From Streptomyces zhihengii (GTDB taxonomy: Bacteria > Actinomycetota > Actinomycetes > Streptomycetales > Streptomycetaceae): DNA of 64,000 bases. The stretch is from NCBI RefSeq assembly GCF_016919245.1, contig NZ_JAFEJA010000001.1, forward strand, positions 4,981,001 through 5,045,000, written 5' to 3'. Both the position numbers and the translations under genes were made by a program. The number at the start of each line of letters is the position of its first letter. Positions within the stretch are counted from its first letter, which is position 1. Below, in pieces: positions 35,208-44,785 of the stretch. The notes under the pieces are model-generated. The model ran no database searches. It had not been told where the DNA came from and saw nothing but the letters and a program-made list of their open reading frames with translations.

Positions 35208-36884
35208 TTACCCGCAGGTGCCGTCGGCCGCGTTGGTGCCGGAGAACGTCGGGTCCGGCGAAGGGCTCTCGCCCGCCGCGTCGGCCGCCTCCTTCTCCTC
35301 CTTCGGGACGACCGTCACGGGGGTGTCCTCCCGCAGCCGCTCGAACAGCTCACTCGCCTCCGGCTCCACCAACTCGTCCCGGTTGGGATCGAGATGGTAG
35401 GGCTGGCGCGGGACGGTAAGGAATTGCACCTTTTCCGTCGGAACGTCCCGCAGGGAGCGGGTGAGGTCGTACAGATCCTTCAACGAGTCGAGGCCCGGGT
35501 CGGTCGTGATCGACTTGGTGGCCGCGTCGAGCACCGGGTAGAGCCGGGTCGGATTCAGCAGGACACCGTTGCTCTGCACCTTCTTCACCAGGGCGCCGAG
35601 GAACTGCTGCTGCCGCTCCATCCGTTCGGTGTCGCTGCCGTCCCCGAGGGTCTTGCGGGCCCGTACGAAGCCGAGCGCCTCCTCGCCGTGCAGCGTCTGC
35701 CGTCCGGCCGCGAGCTTCAGCCGGGCCGCCTTGTCGTCGATCGGCTCCGGCAGGCAGATCTCGACCCCGTCGACCGCGTCGACCATGTCCTTGAAGCCCC
35801 GGAAGTCGATCACCATGTGGTGGTCGATGCGGACCCCGGTGAACTTCTCCACGGTACGGATGGTGCAGGCCGCGCCGCCGAACTGGAACGCCCAGTTGAA
35901 CTGCGCGATCTGCTCCCGGGTCCGCTTCCCGTCCGGCTTGCGGCAGCTCGGGATGGTGACCATCAGGTCGCGCGGCACCGACATCGCGGTGGCGCTCTTC
36001 CGGTCGGCGGCGATGTGCAGCAGGATCGTGGTGTCGCTGCGCTGGCTCCCGCCGCCGCCCTCGTCCTTGCCGTACCGGTCGTTGCCCTCGCCCTCGCGGG
36101 TGTCGGAGCCCATCAGCAGGATGTTCTCCGCGCCGGTCGCGACCGAGGCGGGCCGCTCCCGCTCGTACGTCTTCAGTTCCGCCGCGGCCGAGGTGTCGGT
36201 GGTGATGTTGGCGTCGAGCTTCCGGTAGAACCACCAGCCGGCTCCGGCGGCCGCCAGCACGACGACGGACGTCCCGAGCGCTGCCCACCGCAGCCAGTGC
36301 CGCTTCCGGGGCGCGCCGCCGTCACCGGCCCCGCCCCCGCCCGCCGGGGGGTCGCCCCCGTCCGCCGGCGGCTCACCGCCGCCGCCGCCGGAGGGGGTGG
36401 CGGTGTCCTTGGCGGGGTCCTCGGGGGCCGGGCCGGTGTCACGGGCGTCGGCTCCGCCTTCGGGGGTGGCGGTGTCCTTGGCGGGGTCGTCGGGGGCCGG
36501 GCCGGTGTCACGGGCGTCGGCTCCGCCTTCGGGGGTGGCGGTGTCCTTGGCGGGCTCGTCGGGGGCCGGGCCGGCGTCACCGGAGTCGGCGGCCGCGGGA
36601 GTCGCGTCGTCCGCGGAGCCGCCGGCCGCCGGGACGGTGGCGTCGCCGGGGGGCTCCTCCGCGGGCTCGGTGTCCTCGGTGGGCTCGGGCGCGCCGCTCG
36701 CGTGGGTGTCCGCCGGGCCGGCGTCCGCCGGGGGGCTGGTGTCGGCGGGGGTCTTCACGGAGGCGGGGGCGTCCGCCGCGGGGGCGGGCTCCGCCCCCGC
36801 GGCGCCGGAGCCGCCGTCCGCGTCCGCCGCGTCCGCGGTCCCTTCCGCAGGCGTGCCAGCCTTGTCCGTCACGTGTGGGTCCAT
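35208..36884 (-). CDS. LCP family protein 5, with repetitive cytoplasmic N-terminus
   Basis: 558 aa if started at ATG 36884; GTG 36872 has better spacing from AAGGATGG and would remove four residues. An acidic, Pro/Ala-rich cytoplasmic region of about 195 residues includes three copies of a 23-residue unit (DTATPEGGADARDTGPAP and following). The membrane helix lies about 200-222. LCP domain: LMGSDTREG, SVPRDLMVTIPSC, FNWAFQFGG, RIDHHMVIDFRGF and ALGFVRARKTL. No LytR_C domain. It is 219 bp upstream of LCP 4 on the same strand. Confidence 0.91.
   Translation of the reverse strand: MDPHVTDKAGTPAEGTADAADADGGSGAAGAEPAPAADAPASVKTPADTSPPADAGPADTHASGAPEPTEDTEPAEEPPGDATVPAAGGSADDATPAAADSGDAGPAPDEPAKDTATPEGGADARDTGPAPDDPAKDTATPEGGADARDTGPAPEDPAKDTATPSGGGGGEPPADGGDPPAGGGGAGDGGAPRKRHWLRWAALGTSVVVLAAAGAGWWFYRKLDANITTDTSAAAELKTYERERPASVATGAENILLMGSDTREGEGNDRYGKDEGGGGSQRSDTTILLHIAADRKSATAMSVPRDLMVTIPSCRKPDGKRTREQIAQFNWAFQFGGAACTIRTVEKFTGVRIDHHMVIDFRGFKDMVDAVDGVEICLPEPIDDKAARLKLAAGRQTLHGEEALGFVRARKTLGDGSDTERMERQQQFLGALVKKVQSNGVLLNPTRLYPVLDAATKSITTDPGLDSLKDLYDLTRSLRDVPTEKVQFLTVPRQPYHLDPNRDELVEPEASELFERLREDTPVTVVPKEEKEAADAAGESPSPDPTFSGTNAADGTCG
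36397..36590 (-). repeat. 69-bp in-frame tandem repeat (about three copies) in LCP 5
   Basis: GGTGTCCTTGGCGGG on the + strand recurs at 36402, 36471 and 36540, exactly 69 bp apart, with long identical stretches between; the third copy decays toward its end. It encodes 23-residue repeats in the cytoplasmic part of the protein. Near identity at DNA level implies recent slippage or gene conversion. Confidence 0.93.
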
Positions 36885-37142
36885 CCTTCATGGCGTCGGC
36901 AGCGCGCTGGGCCGCCGATCGCTGGTCTAGACGGCTGAACCCGGCGCTTGGTTGTGCATGGAAACGTCCTTGTCGCCGATCATCCACCGCAGTTGACCCC
37001 CGGGCCGGGAGGGCTCGGCCCTGATGTGCGCCACTTGAGTGGAATGCGGAGGCTTGTCGTACCGCGACCGCACCGCGGGGCACGCCGCACCGCAGGGCAC
37101 GCCGCACCCACGGGAGGCCGCACCCGCCGTCACCCCAGGAGA

Positions 37143-37164
37143 AGCCTCACCGCACGGTGAGGCT
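37143..37164 (-). terminator. Hairpin overlapping the stop codon of the TIGR03089 gene
   Basis: AGCCTCACCG (37143-37152) and CGGTGAGGCT (37155-37164) pair around CA. The stem includes the gene's last codons and its stop, so it may terminate transcripts or protect their 3' end. The rest of the gap to 36885 holds two GGGCACGCCGCACC-like repeats (37078-37110) and presumably the LCP 5 promoter. Confidence 0.55.
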
Positions 37165-37899
37165 CACCCGCTCGCTCTCCACGCGCTTCGCCAGCCCGTC
37201 GTCCGACAACTCGCCGAGGTTGCGGCACAGTACGACCGAGGCCCCGGCGGCCAGCGGGGCGAACAGTCCGGTGCCGACCCCTTCCCAGGTGTCGTAGCCC
37301 AGACCCGACAGCACCCGCCCCCCGGCGTCCAGCCCGAGCCGCCGCGCGTCCGCACGCGCGCGCTCCACGAGTTCGGCCCCCGTCATCGAGACCCCGGCCA
37401 CCGTCAGCGCCTCGGCCTCCGGGTCCACCGGCGCGTACGGGGCGAAGCGGTCGCCCTGACTCGGCACCTCCACCGCGTAGTCGGCCCAGCCCGCGGGCGG
37501 GGTGGTGAAGCGGCGGCCCATCGGCGCGAGGGACAGCGCGATCCGCTCGCCCCGGCAGGCGAGCCCGTCCTCGAACCGGCCGGGCCCGGCGACCACATGG
37601 TCCGCGGCGGCCGGGTCGCCGCCGATGTCGGCGACCACCCCGACCGACGAACACGCCAGCAGCCACACGGCACTCTGCCAGTGCGCCGGCACCAGCAGCG
37701 CCAGGCGTTCGCCCGGCTCCGCGGACATCTCGCCCTGGAGCAGATTGGCGGTCTTCGCCACCCAATTGGCGAAGGTGGCGACGGACAATTCGACGCGCTC
37801 ACCGGTGGCGTCGTCGTAGAAAGTGACCAAAGGGCGCGCCGGGTCCGCGGCGAGCGCGGATCGCAGCAGGTCGGCAGGGGTACGGTCGCTGGCGTTCAT
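37147..37899 (-). CDS. TIGR03089-family protein (AMP-binding enzyme-like)
   Basis: 250 aa, starting at ATG 37899. It resembles the N-terminal part of acyl-CoA synthetases (LVTFYDDATGERVELSVATFANWVAKTANLL, then PGERLALLVPAHWQSAVWLLA) but lacks the ATP-binding P-loop and most of the adenylating core. This truncated form is conserved in actinobacteria as its own family, so it is not a broken gene here. Function unknown. It is divergent from the secreted PGRP gene, 126 bp away. Confidence 0.85.
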   Translation of the reverse strand: MNASDRTPADLLRSALAADPARPLVTFYDDATGERVELSVATFANWVAKTANLLQGEMSAEPGERLALLVPAHWQSAVWLLACSSVGVVADIGGDPAAADHVVAGPGRFEDGLACRGERIALSLAPMGRRFTTPPAGWADYAVEVPSQGDRFAPYAPVDPEAEALTVAGVSMTGAELVERARADARRLGLDAGGRVLSGLGYDTWEGVGTGLFAPLAAGASVVLCRNLGELSDDGLAKRVESERVSLTVR

Positions 37900-38025
37900 C
37901 CGCGCAACAGTACGCCGGGCGCCGCCCCGCGGCGGCCGTGCCGGCGGACGCGTACCCCGGTCGGCCGGACGCCCGCCCCCGTTCCCGGCGGGCGAAGCCG
38001 CCACGCCGCTTCCAGGATCCTTGGC

Positions 38026-39312
38026 ATGCGTGGATACCTGGCATCTTCGATCTCCGTGGCGTGCGCCGCCGCGCTCGCCCTCCCGCTCACCCTCACGACG
38101 GGCGCCGCCGCGGCGCCCCACCGGGCGCCGGACGTACCCGGAAGCACCCAGTCACTCCCACTTCGCTCACTCGCCCAAACCCCCTCGGACCGTGCGCGGG
38201 GCGCCGCCCCGCAGGGCCTGCCGCGCCGGGCCGTCGAGCCGTTCTCGCTGCTCGGCCTGGTCTGGGAGAACGCCGCCGCCGAACTCGACGGCACCGTCGA
38301 GGTCCGCACCCGGGCCGTCGCCACCGGCGCCTGGACGGCCTGGCAGCAGGTCGAGACCCACAACGGCGACCATGCCGCCGACCCCGGCACCGCCGAGAGC
38401 GAGTCCGGCCGCGTCCGCGGCTCCACCGCACCCCTGTGGGTCGGCGCGTCCGACGGCGTCGAGGTACGGGTGCGGCAGGCGGACGGCAGCACCACCGAAC
38501 TCCCCGAGGGCATGCGCCTCGAACTCGTCGACCCCGGCGACGACCCCCCGGCCGCGGGCAACGGCGCCCAGGGCCCCGCCCCCGGCGGCGCGACCGGCCG
38601 GACACCCGTCGGCGGCCTGGAGATCCCGGAGCTCAACCAGCTCGACACCGAGGCCGAGGCGGCCGCTTCGGGCGACCTCGTCGTGGACGCGAAGGCCGCC
38701 AAGCCCTACATCGGCGCCCGTCCCCGGATCGTCACCCGCAAGGGCTGGGGCGCCGACGAGTCGCTGCGGGAGAAGAGCTTCGTCTACACCTCGACGGTGA
38801 AGGCCGCCTTCGTCCACCACAGCGCCACCGGCAACAACTACACCTGCGCCCAGGCGCCCTCCGTTATCCGCAGTATGTACCGCTACCACGTCAAGAGCAG
38901 TGGCTGGCGGGACCTCGGCTACAACTTCGCCGTCGACAAGTGCGGAAACATCTACGAGGGCCGGGCGGGAGGCGTGGCCAAGCCGGTGCTCGGTGCCCAC
39001 ACCCTCGGTTTCAACACGAAGAGCACCGGTATCGCCGTACTCGGGACGTACAGTTCGTCCAATCCGCCGGCGGCGGCGGTGACCGCGGTCGCCAAGCTGA
39101 CCGCGTGGAAGCTCGGGCTGCACGGGATCAACCCCAAGGGCAAGGTGACCCTCACCTCGGGAGGAAGCGGAAAGTACGCCAAGGGCAAGAAGGTCGCCAT
39201 GAACGCCGTCGCCGGCCACCGGGACGGCTTCGTCACGGACTGCCCGGGCAGCCGCCTCTACGGCAAGCTCGGCACCATCCGCTCGGCATCGGCCTCCTAC
39301 CAGGGCCGCTGA
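38026..39312 (+). CDS. Secreted peptidoglycan recognition protein / N-acetylmuramoyl-L-alanine amidase
   Basis: 428 aa. A signal peptide (about 1-29, ending TTGAAAA) is followed by a beta-rich region (about 55-170) and an Ala/Pro-rich linker. The PGRP/Amidase_2 domain (about 225-425) has zinc ligands in VHHSATG, AGHRDG and TDCPGSRLY, so it should be active. It cleaves the bond between MurNAc and L-Ala. ATG at 38026 places the signal peptide correctly. Confidence 0.93.
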   Translation: MRGYLASSISVACAAALALPLTLTTGAAAAPHRAPDVPGSTQSLPLRSLAQTPSDRARGAAPQGLPRRAVEPFSLLGLVWENAAAELDGTVEVRTRAVATGAWTAWQQVETHNGDHAADPGTAESESGRVRGSTAPLWVGASDGVEVRVRQADGSTTELPEGMRLELVDPGDDPPAAGNGAQGPAPGGATGRTPVGGLEIPELNQLDTEAEAAASGDLVVDAKAAKPYIGARPRIVTRKGWGADESLREKSFVYTSTVKAAFVHHSATGNNYTCAQAPSVIRSMYRYHVKSSGWRDLGYNFAVDKCGNIYEGRAGGVAKPVLGAHTLGFNTKSTGIAVLGTYSSSNPPAAAVTAVAKLTAWKLGLHGINPKGKVTLTSGGSGKYAKGKKVAMNAVAGHRDGFVTDCPGSRLYGKLGTIRSASASYQGR

Positions 39313-39403
39313 CCCGCCCCTGCGGGGCCGCGCGGAGTGCCTGCATAAACTGGCCGGTCCAACCAGCGACCGTGCCCGGCCCCAGCAGGAAGCAGAGACC
39401 GCA

Positions 39404-40495
39404 TTGAACCAGGCCCCAGAAGCCATTCTCCTGGTCGGAGGCAAGGGCACCCGGCTGCGTCCGCTCACCGTCCGCACACCCAAGCCGATGGTGCCGGCAG
39501 CCGGTGTCCCCTTCCTCACCCACCAGCTGGCGCGGGCCCGGGCGGCCGGCGTCGAGCACATCGTGCTCGCCACCTCCTACCTGGCCGAGGTCTTCGAGCC
39601 GTACTTCGGCGACGGCTCCGACCTCGGCCTGCACATCGAGTACGTCACCGAACGCGAACCGCTGGGCACCGGCGGCGCGATACGCAACGTCGCCTCGCGC
39701 CTGCGCTCCGGCCCCGACGACCCGGTGCTCGTCTTCAACGGCGACATCCTCACCGGCCTCGACATCCCGGCCCTCGTGGAGACCCACCGCTCCTGCGACG
39801 CGGACGTCTCCCTGCACCTCACCCGCGTCGACGACCCACGCGCCTTCGGCCTCGTGCCGACCGACGGCACGGGACGTGTCACGGCCTTCCTGGAGAAGCC
39901 GCAGACCCCCGAGGAGATCGTCACCGACCAGATCAACGCCGGCGCCTACGTCTTCCGGCGCTCCGTGATCGACGCCATCCCCACCGGCCGGCCGGTCTCC
40001 GTCGAGCGCGAGACCTTCCCCGGGCTGCTGAGCGACGGCGCCCACCTCCAGGGCATGGTCGACTCCACCTACTGGCTGGACCTCGGCACCCCGCACGCCT
40101 TCGTCCGCGGCTCCGCCGACCTGGTGCTCGGCCTCGCGCCCTCGCCCGCCGTGCCGGGCCGCCGCGGCGACCGGCTGGTGCTCCCCACCGCGCGCGTCGC
40201 TCCCGGCGCCAAGCTCACCGGCGGCACCGTCGTCGCCGAGGGAGCGGTCGTGGCGGAGGACGCCCGCATCGACGGCAGCGCCGTCCTCGCGGGCGCGGTC
40301 GTGGAGGCCGGAGCGGTGATCTTCGGCTCGCTCGTCGGCGAGGGCGCCCGCATCGGCGCCCGTACGGTGCTCTCCGGCGTGGTCGTCGGCGACGGCGCCG
40401 TCGTCGGGGCGGACAACGAGCTCAGGGACGGCGCGCGGGTGTGGTGCGACGCGGTGCTCCCCGCGGGTGCCGTCCGCTTCTCGTCCGACCAGTAG
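39404..40495 (+). CDS. manC: Mannose-1-phosphate guanylyltransferase-type sugar nucleotidyltransferase
   Basis: 363 aa. Nucleotidyltransferase domain with LVGGKGTRLRPLTVRTPKPM (first loop) and FNGDIL (metal site), then a left-handed beta-helix of hexapeptide repeats (about 265-350). Makes GDP-mannose from mannose-1-phosphate and GTP. Base specificity is inferred from manA and manB nearby and from the corresponding gene in mycobacteria; a glucose- or other-sugar role is the alternative. TTG start at 39404. Lies 91 bp after the PGRP gene. Confidence 0.85.
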   Translation: MNQAPEAILLVGGKGTRLRPLTVRTPKPMVPAAGVPFLTHQLARARAAGVEHIVLATSYLAEVFEPYFGDGSDLGLHIEYVTEREPLGTGGAIRNVASRLRSGPDDPVLVFNGDILTGLDIPALVETHRSCDADVSLHLTRVDDPRAFGLVPTDGTGRVTAFLEKPQTPEEIVTDQINAGAYVFRRSVIDAIPTGRPVSVERETFPGLLSDGAHLQGMVDSTYWLDLGTPHAFVRGSADLVLGLAPSPAVPGRRGDRLVLPTARVAPGAKLTGGTVVAEGAVVAEDARIDGSAVLAGAVVEAGAVIFGSLVGEGARIGARTVLSGVVVGDGAVVGADNELRDGARVWCDAVLPAGAVRFSSDQ

Positions 40496-40517
40496 CCCGC
40501 CCAGTAGCCTGAGGCGC

Positions 40518-41513
40518 ATGGCAGGGCGTTTCGAACCGGGCGTCCGCCGCGCGAGCGTGCGCGGCGGCGACACCCGCGTACCCGCGGGGGTCCCCCGCCA
40601 GGCGACCGCCCCGCGCACCAGGAGCTGGACGCCGCCGTGGCCCCTGGACCTCGGTCTGGTCCTCGGGCCGCTGCGGCGGGGCCCCGCCGACCCCACGTTC
40701 CGAACGACACCGGACGGCTCGGTGTGGCGGGCCACCCGTACCCCCGAGGGCCCCGGCACCCTGCGGGTCGCCCTGCGCGGCGGCACGGTCGAGGCCGAGG
40801 CGTGGGGGGACGGCGCGGTCTGGCTGCTCGACGGGCTGCCGGAGCTGCTCGGCGCGTCCGACGACCCGGACGCCTTCACCCCCCGCCACCGGCTGGTCGC
40901 CGCCTCCCGGCACCGCCGCCCGGGTCTGCGGCTGCTGCGCACCGGGCTGGTGCTGGAGTCCCTGATCCCCTCGATCCTCGAACAGAAGATCACCACCGAC
41001 GAGGCGTACCGCGCCTGGCGGCTCCTCGTCCGCACCTTCGGCGAGCCCGCGCCAGGCCCCGAGACCCGGCTCCATGTGATGCCGGACCCGCGCGGCTGGG
41101 CCCTGATCCCCTCGTGGGAGTGGCACCGGGCCGGGGTGGACGACAAGCGCGCGTCGACGATCCTGCGCGCCGTGCGGGCGGCGCGGCGGCTGGAGGAGGC
41201 CGCCGCGATGCCCGCCCCCGAGGCCATGGCCCGGCTGGAGCTGATCCCCGGCATCGGCCCCTGGACCTCGGCCGAGACCGTCCAGCGCAGCAACGGCGCG
41301 GCGGACGCCGTGACCGTCGGGGACCTGCATCTGCCCCGCATCGTCGGCTACGCCCTCGCGGGCGACCGGGACGCGGACGACGCGGCGATGCTGGAGCTGC
41401 TGGCCCCGTACGAGGGGCAGCGCCACCGGGCGGCCCGGCTGATCCTCCTCTCGGGCCGCACCCCGCCCCGCCGCGAGCCCAAGATGCGCCGCGTCGACAT
41501 CGCCCGCTGGTGA
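40518..41513 (+). CDS. AlkA-type DNA-3-methyladenine glycosylase (HhH-GPD)
   Basis: 331 aa. The C-terminal two-thirds is an HhH-GPD fold: ILEQKITTDEAYRAW, the hairpin LELIPGIGPWTSAETVQ, and VTVGDLHL with the catalytic Asp near residue 270. It excises alkylated bases in base excision repair. The first 60 residues are basic and non-conserved. ATG 40518 follows CTGAGG. Starts 22 bp after manC, probably cotranscribed. Confidence 0.9.
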   Translation: MAGRFEPGVRRASVRGGDTRVPAGVPRQATAPRTRSWTPPWPLDLGLVLGPLRRGPADPTFRTTPDGSVWRATRTPEGPGTLRVALRGGTVEAEAWGDGAVWLLDGLPELLGASDDPDAFTPRHRLVAASRHRRPGLRLLRTGLVLESLIPSILEQKITTDEAYRAWRLLVRTFGEPAPGPETRLHVMPDPRGWALIPSWEWHRAGVDDKRASTILRAVRAARRLEEAAAMPAPEAMARLELIPGIGPWTSAETVQRSNGAADAVTVGDLHLPRIVGYALAGDRDADDAAMLELLAPYEGQRHRAARLILLSGRTPPRREPKMRRVDIARW

Positions 41514-41630
41514 CCTGACGGCCCCGCGGGCCGGTACGGCCGGGGACCGCGCGGCGCCGCCGCACCCGAGTTCCGCGTCGGGGCACCGCCGGCCGGGAAC
41601 CTCCGCCGCGCCGGGCCGCGTCTCCACGGC

Positions 41631-41709
41631 CCGAGCGCCGCCCGAGCGCCGCCCGAGCGCCGGCCCGAGCGCCGGCCCGAGCGCCGGCCCGAGCGCCGGC
41701 CCGAGCGCC
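41631..41709. repeat. Tandem array of CCGAGCGCC units in a convergent gap
   Basis: CCGAGCGCC occurs at 41631, 41642, 41653, 41665, 41677, 41689 and 41701, with spacing of 11, 11, 12, 12, 12 and 12 bp. Looser copies continue to about 41800. The whole 397-bp gap 41514-41910 between the glycosylase gene and fbiB holds only this and similar GC-rich sequence. Confidence 0.9.
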
Positions 41710-41910
41710 GGCCTGGGCGGCCTGAGCCGCCCGGGCGCCGGTCCGAGCCGGCCCGAGCGCCGGTCCGAGGCGGTCCGAGCCGCCCGGGCGGCCTGAGCCG
41801 CCCAGGGCGCCTCCGGCGCGGCGAGGCACCCCCGCCGCCGGAGGCCGCCCCGGGCCCGGTGCACCCTCCGGCGGGCCGCCCGAGCGGATCTCCCCGCGGC
41901 GCGCGATGCC

Positions 41911-43251
41911 TCAGCGGACCTCGACGAAGGACTCCGCGGCCCGTCCCGCGCGGGGCGGCGGGACGGACGCGGGGTGGCCGATGGCGACCGCGCCCATCGG
42001 GTCCCAGTCGGCGGGGAGCGACAGCACCTCGCGCACCACGTCCCGGCAGAACATCGTCGAGGACACCCAGGCCGACCCCAGCCGCTCGCCCGCCAGGGCG
42101 ACCAGGAAGTTCTGCACGCCCGCGCCGGTGGCGACCACGAACATCTCGCGTTCGGCGGCGTCGCGCCGCTCGTCGCCGTAGGTGTGGGCGCCGTCCGCGA
42201 CCAGGCAGGGCACCGCCAGGTACGGCGCGTTGCGCAGCACGTCCCCGCGCCGCACCCGCTTGGCGATCGACTCCTCGGACTTCCCGTCGCGCCGCAGGTC
42301 CGCGATCCACGCGTCGCGCATGGCGTCCAGCAGCCGCAGCCGGGAGGACGCCGACTCCAGCAGCACGAAGCGCCACGGCGTCGTGTGGTGCGGCGCCGGG
42401 GCCGTGACCGCCGCAGCGACCGCGCGGCGCACCGCGCCGCCGTCGACCGGCTCGTCGGTGAACTCGCGCACCGTGCGCCGCTGCGTCACGGCTTCGCGGA
42501 CCGCCTCCGAGGTGCCGAGCCGGAACATGTCGTCCCGGGAGTCGCGCACCAGCGCCCGCGCTCCCGCCGCGCGCTCCGTGGCGGGGGCTTCGTCGTCGGT
42601 GTCGGTGGTGGGCTCGTCGGTCACCAGACGCGCCAGACCGCGCACCACCGCGACCGGCAGCCCGGCGGCCTTGCCCTTCACCAGGTCGCCCGCCGCGGCG
42701 AGTTCGTCGGCGAGGGCGACCACGGTGGCGCTGAGGGGGTTGCCGTGCGCGTCGGTCCCGCCGCGCAGATCGTCCAGCACGCGGACGCCCGCCGCACCGA
42801 TGGCGACGTCGGTGAGCCCGGCACGCCAGGGCCTGCCGAAGGTGTCGGTGACCACGACGCCGACCCGGACACCGAGCGCCTCGCGCAGCCCCCGCCGGAT
42901 CGCGCGGGCCGAGGCGTCCGGGTCCTCGGGGAGCAACAGCACGGTGCCGGCCGGGGTGTTGGAGGCGTCGACACCGGCGGCGGCCATGACGAGGCCCTGC
43001 CGGTTCTCCACGATCCGCAGGGTGCCGCGGCGCGCGACGACCCGGACGGTCTCCGCGTCGATGGCCGCCTCCCGGTCCGCCGCCTCGACGACCCGGCCCT
43101 CCGCCTTGCTGACGATCTTCGAGGTGACGAGCAGGATGTCGCCGTCGGCCAGCTCCGGCACCGCGGCGGCGATCAGCTTGGCCGGATCGTCACCGGGGCG
43201 GACCTCGCCGATGCCCGGCGGCGCCCACACGGTGAGCGAGGGCGCGCTCAC
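41911..43251 (-). CDS. fbiB: Bifunctional F420-0:gamma-glutamyl ligase / nitroreductase-domain protein
   Basis: 446 aa. The N-terminal CofE domain (about 1-240) adds glutamates to coenzyme F420-0; motifs include [12 protein letters not shown] and [11 protein letters not shown]. The C-terminal nitroreductase-fold domain (about 255-440; [29 protein letters not shown]) reduces dehydro-F420-0 in mycobacterial FbiB. The fusion is typical of actinobacteria. GTG 43251 overlaps the fbiA stop by 4 bp, showing translational coupling. Confidence 0.95.
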   Translation of the reverse strand: MSAPSLTVWAPPGIGEVRPGDDPAKLIAAAVPELADGDILLVTSKIVSKAEGRVVEAADREAAIDAETVRVVARRGTLRIVENRQGLVMAAAGVDASNTPAGTVLLLPEDPDASARAIRRGLREALGVRVGVVVTDTFGRPWRAGLTDVAIGAAGVRVLDDLRGGTDAHGNPLSATVVALADELAAAGDLVKGKAAGLPVAVVRGLARLVTDEPTTDTDDEAPATERAAGARALVRDSRDDMFRLGTSEAVREAVTQRRTVREFTDEPVDGGAVRRAVAAAVTAPAPHHTTPWRFVLLESASSRLRLLDAMRDAWIADLRRDGKSEESIAKRVRRGDVLRNAPYLAVPCLVADGAHTYGDERRDAAEREMFVVATGAGVQNFLVALAGERLGSAWVSSTMFCRDVVREVLSLPADWDPMGAVAIGHPASVPPPRAGRAAESFVEVR

Positions 43252-44204
43252 GCCCGGACCTCCTCGGCCAGTGCCAGCGCGGCACGGGCCATCTCGGCGG
43301 TCGCGTCGGTGTCGGTCATCATCAGCGGCACCGCACGGCAGCGGATGCCCGCCGCCTCGACCTCGTCCACCACCGAGGCGTCCACGGAGTCGACCAGCCA
43401 GCCGTCGAGCAGCCCGGAGCCGTAGTGGCGGGCGACCGCGGACGCGGTGGCCTCGACGCCCACCGCCGCGAGCACCTTGTCGGCCATGCCCCGCACGGGA
43501 GCGCCGCCGACGATGGGCGAGAGGCCCACGACCGGCACGCCCGCCTCGGCGATCGCCTCGCGGATGCCGGGCACGGACAGGATCGTGCCGACGCTGACGA
43601 CGGGGTTGGACGGCGGGAAGAGGATGACGTCGGCCGCGGCGATCGCCTCCAGCACGCCCGGCCCCGGCTTCGCCTGCTCCGCGCCCACCGGCACCACGGC
43701 CTCGGCGTCCACCGAGGCGCGCAGCCGGACCCAGTACTCCTGGAAGTGGACGACCCGGCGCTCGCCGTCGAGGGTGACGGCGACATGCGTCTCGACCCGG
43801 TCGTCGGACATGGGCAGCAGCCGCACGCCGGGCTTCCACCGGGCGCACAGCGCCTCGGTGACCGCGCTCAGCGGGTAGCCCGCGGCGAGCATCTGGGTGC
43901 GGACGATATGGGTCGCGAAGTCGCGGTCGCCGAGGCCGAACCACTCGGGCCCCACGCCGTAGGCGGCGAGTTCGCCCTTGACCCGGAAGCTCTCGTCCTC
44001 GCGGCCCCAGCCCTGTTCCTCGTCGATGCCACCGCCGAGGGTGTACATCACGGTGTCGAGGTCGGGGCAGACCTTCAGCCCGAACAGATGGATGTCGTCA
44101 CCGGTGTTGCCGATCACCGTGACGTCCGCCCCGGGAGCCGCCTGCTTCAGGCCGCGAAGGAAACGGGCGCCGCCGATACCGCCGGCCAGAACCACAATGC
44201 GCAT
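43248..44204 (-). CDS. fbiA: 2-phospho-L-lactate/phosphoenolpyruvate transferase
   Basis: 318 aa, first committed enzyme joining the lactyl or PEP moiety to FO in F420 synthesis (CofD family). It starts [19 protein letters not shown], with further motifs [25 protein letters not shown] and [17 protein letters not shown] 44204 chosen; an in-frame GTG at 44210 adds two residues. Coupled to fbiB. Confidence 0.96.
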   Translation of the reverse strand: MRIVVLAGGIGGARFLRGLKQAAPGADVTVIGNTGDDIHLFGLKVCPDLDTVMYTLGGGIDEEQGWGREDESFRVKGELAAYGVGPEWFGLGDRDFATHIVRTQMLAAGYPLSAVTEALCARWKPGVRLLPMSDDRVETHVAVTLDGERRVVHFQEYWVRLRASVDAEAVVPVGAEQAKPGPGVLEAIAAADVILFPPSNPVVSVGTILSVPGIREAIAEAGVPVVGLSPIVGGAPVRGMADKVLAAVGVEATASAVARHYGSGLLDGWLVDSVDASVVDEVEAAGIRCRAVPLMMTDTDATAEMARAALALAEEVRA

Positions 44205-44290
44205 GCACACAGTGTCGCAGGCCGGTCACGGCCGCGGACCGGGTGGTGGCCGGGACCGGCCGCCGCCGGGGGTGCGCACCGGCTGCCGGG

Positions 44291-44785
44291 TCAGACGACG
44301 GCCGGTTCCGCGGTGCAGTGCGCCGCCGTGTGCATCGGCATCTGCGTCAGGCCCGGGTAGTAGACGTGGAGGCTGACGGCGCCGTCGAGGGAGTCGTTGA
44401 CCACCTCGTGGGTGTAGCCGGGCGCGAAGACCCGCTGGGCCCCCTCCCGCAGCGTCCGCTCGCCGTGCGGCGTGCGCTCGGTCAGCTCGCCGGCGAGGAC
44501 GGTGAGCACCCCGGAGGAGTCGCCGTGCCCGTGCAGACCGCTGCCCTGGCCGGGCACCCAGCTCAGCAGCCAGACCTCGTAGCCGGGGCCGGTGTGGAGC
44601 CGGTGGTACCACCGGGAGGTCGCGTCGTACTCGACGAGGTGCTCCCAGCGCGCCCGGTCGGCGGCGACGGAGCGGGCGAGCCCGGCGAACTCGGCCACGG
44701 TGGCCGGGTGCTCGCGGGCGGGCTGGAGCAGGTGCTGGACGGCGAGGATGTCGCCGGCGATCTGGAGGTCGCTGTCGCTGTTCAT
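44291..44785 (-). CDS. Cysteine dioxygenase-type cupin
   Basis: 164 aa. Cupin fold with iron ligands in GLHGHGDSSGV and YTHEVVND, the 3-His arrangement of cysteine dioxygenase type I. Would oxidise L-cysteine to cysteine sulfinate, though other thiol substrates occur in the family. ATG 44785 is chosen over an upstream GTG because the family begins there. Ends 87 bp before the fbiA start on the same strand. Confidence 0.9.
   Translation of the reverse strand: MNSDSDLQIAGDILAVQHLLQPAREHPATVAEFAGLARSVAADRARWEHLVEYDATSRWYHRLHTGPGYEVWLLSWVPGQGSGLHGHGDSSGVLTVLAGELTERTPHGERTLREGAQRVFAPGYTHEVVNDSLDGAVSLHVYYPGLTQMPMHTAAHCTAEPAVV

Noticed and set aside
37147..37899. Truncated (pseudogene) acyl-CoA synthetase
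   Set aside because: The short form without the adenylating core corresponds to a conserved actinobacterial family, so it is not evidence of decay.
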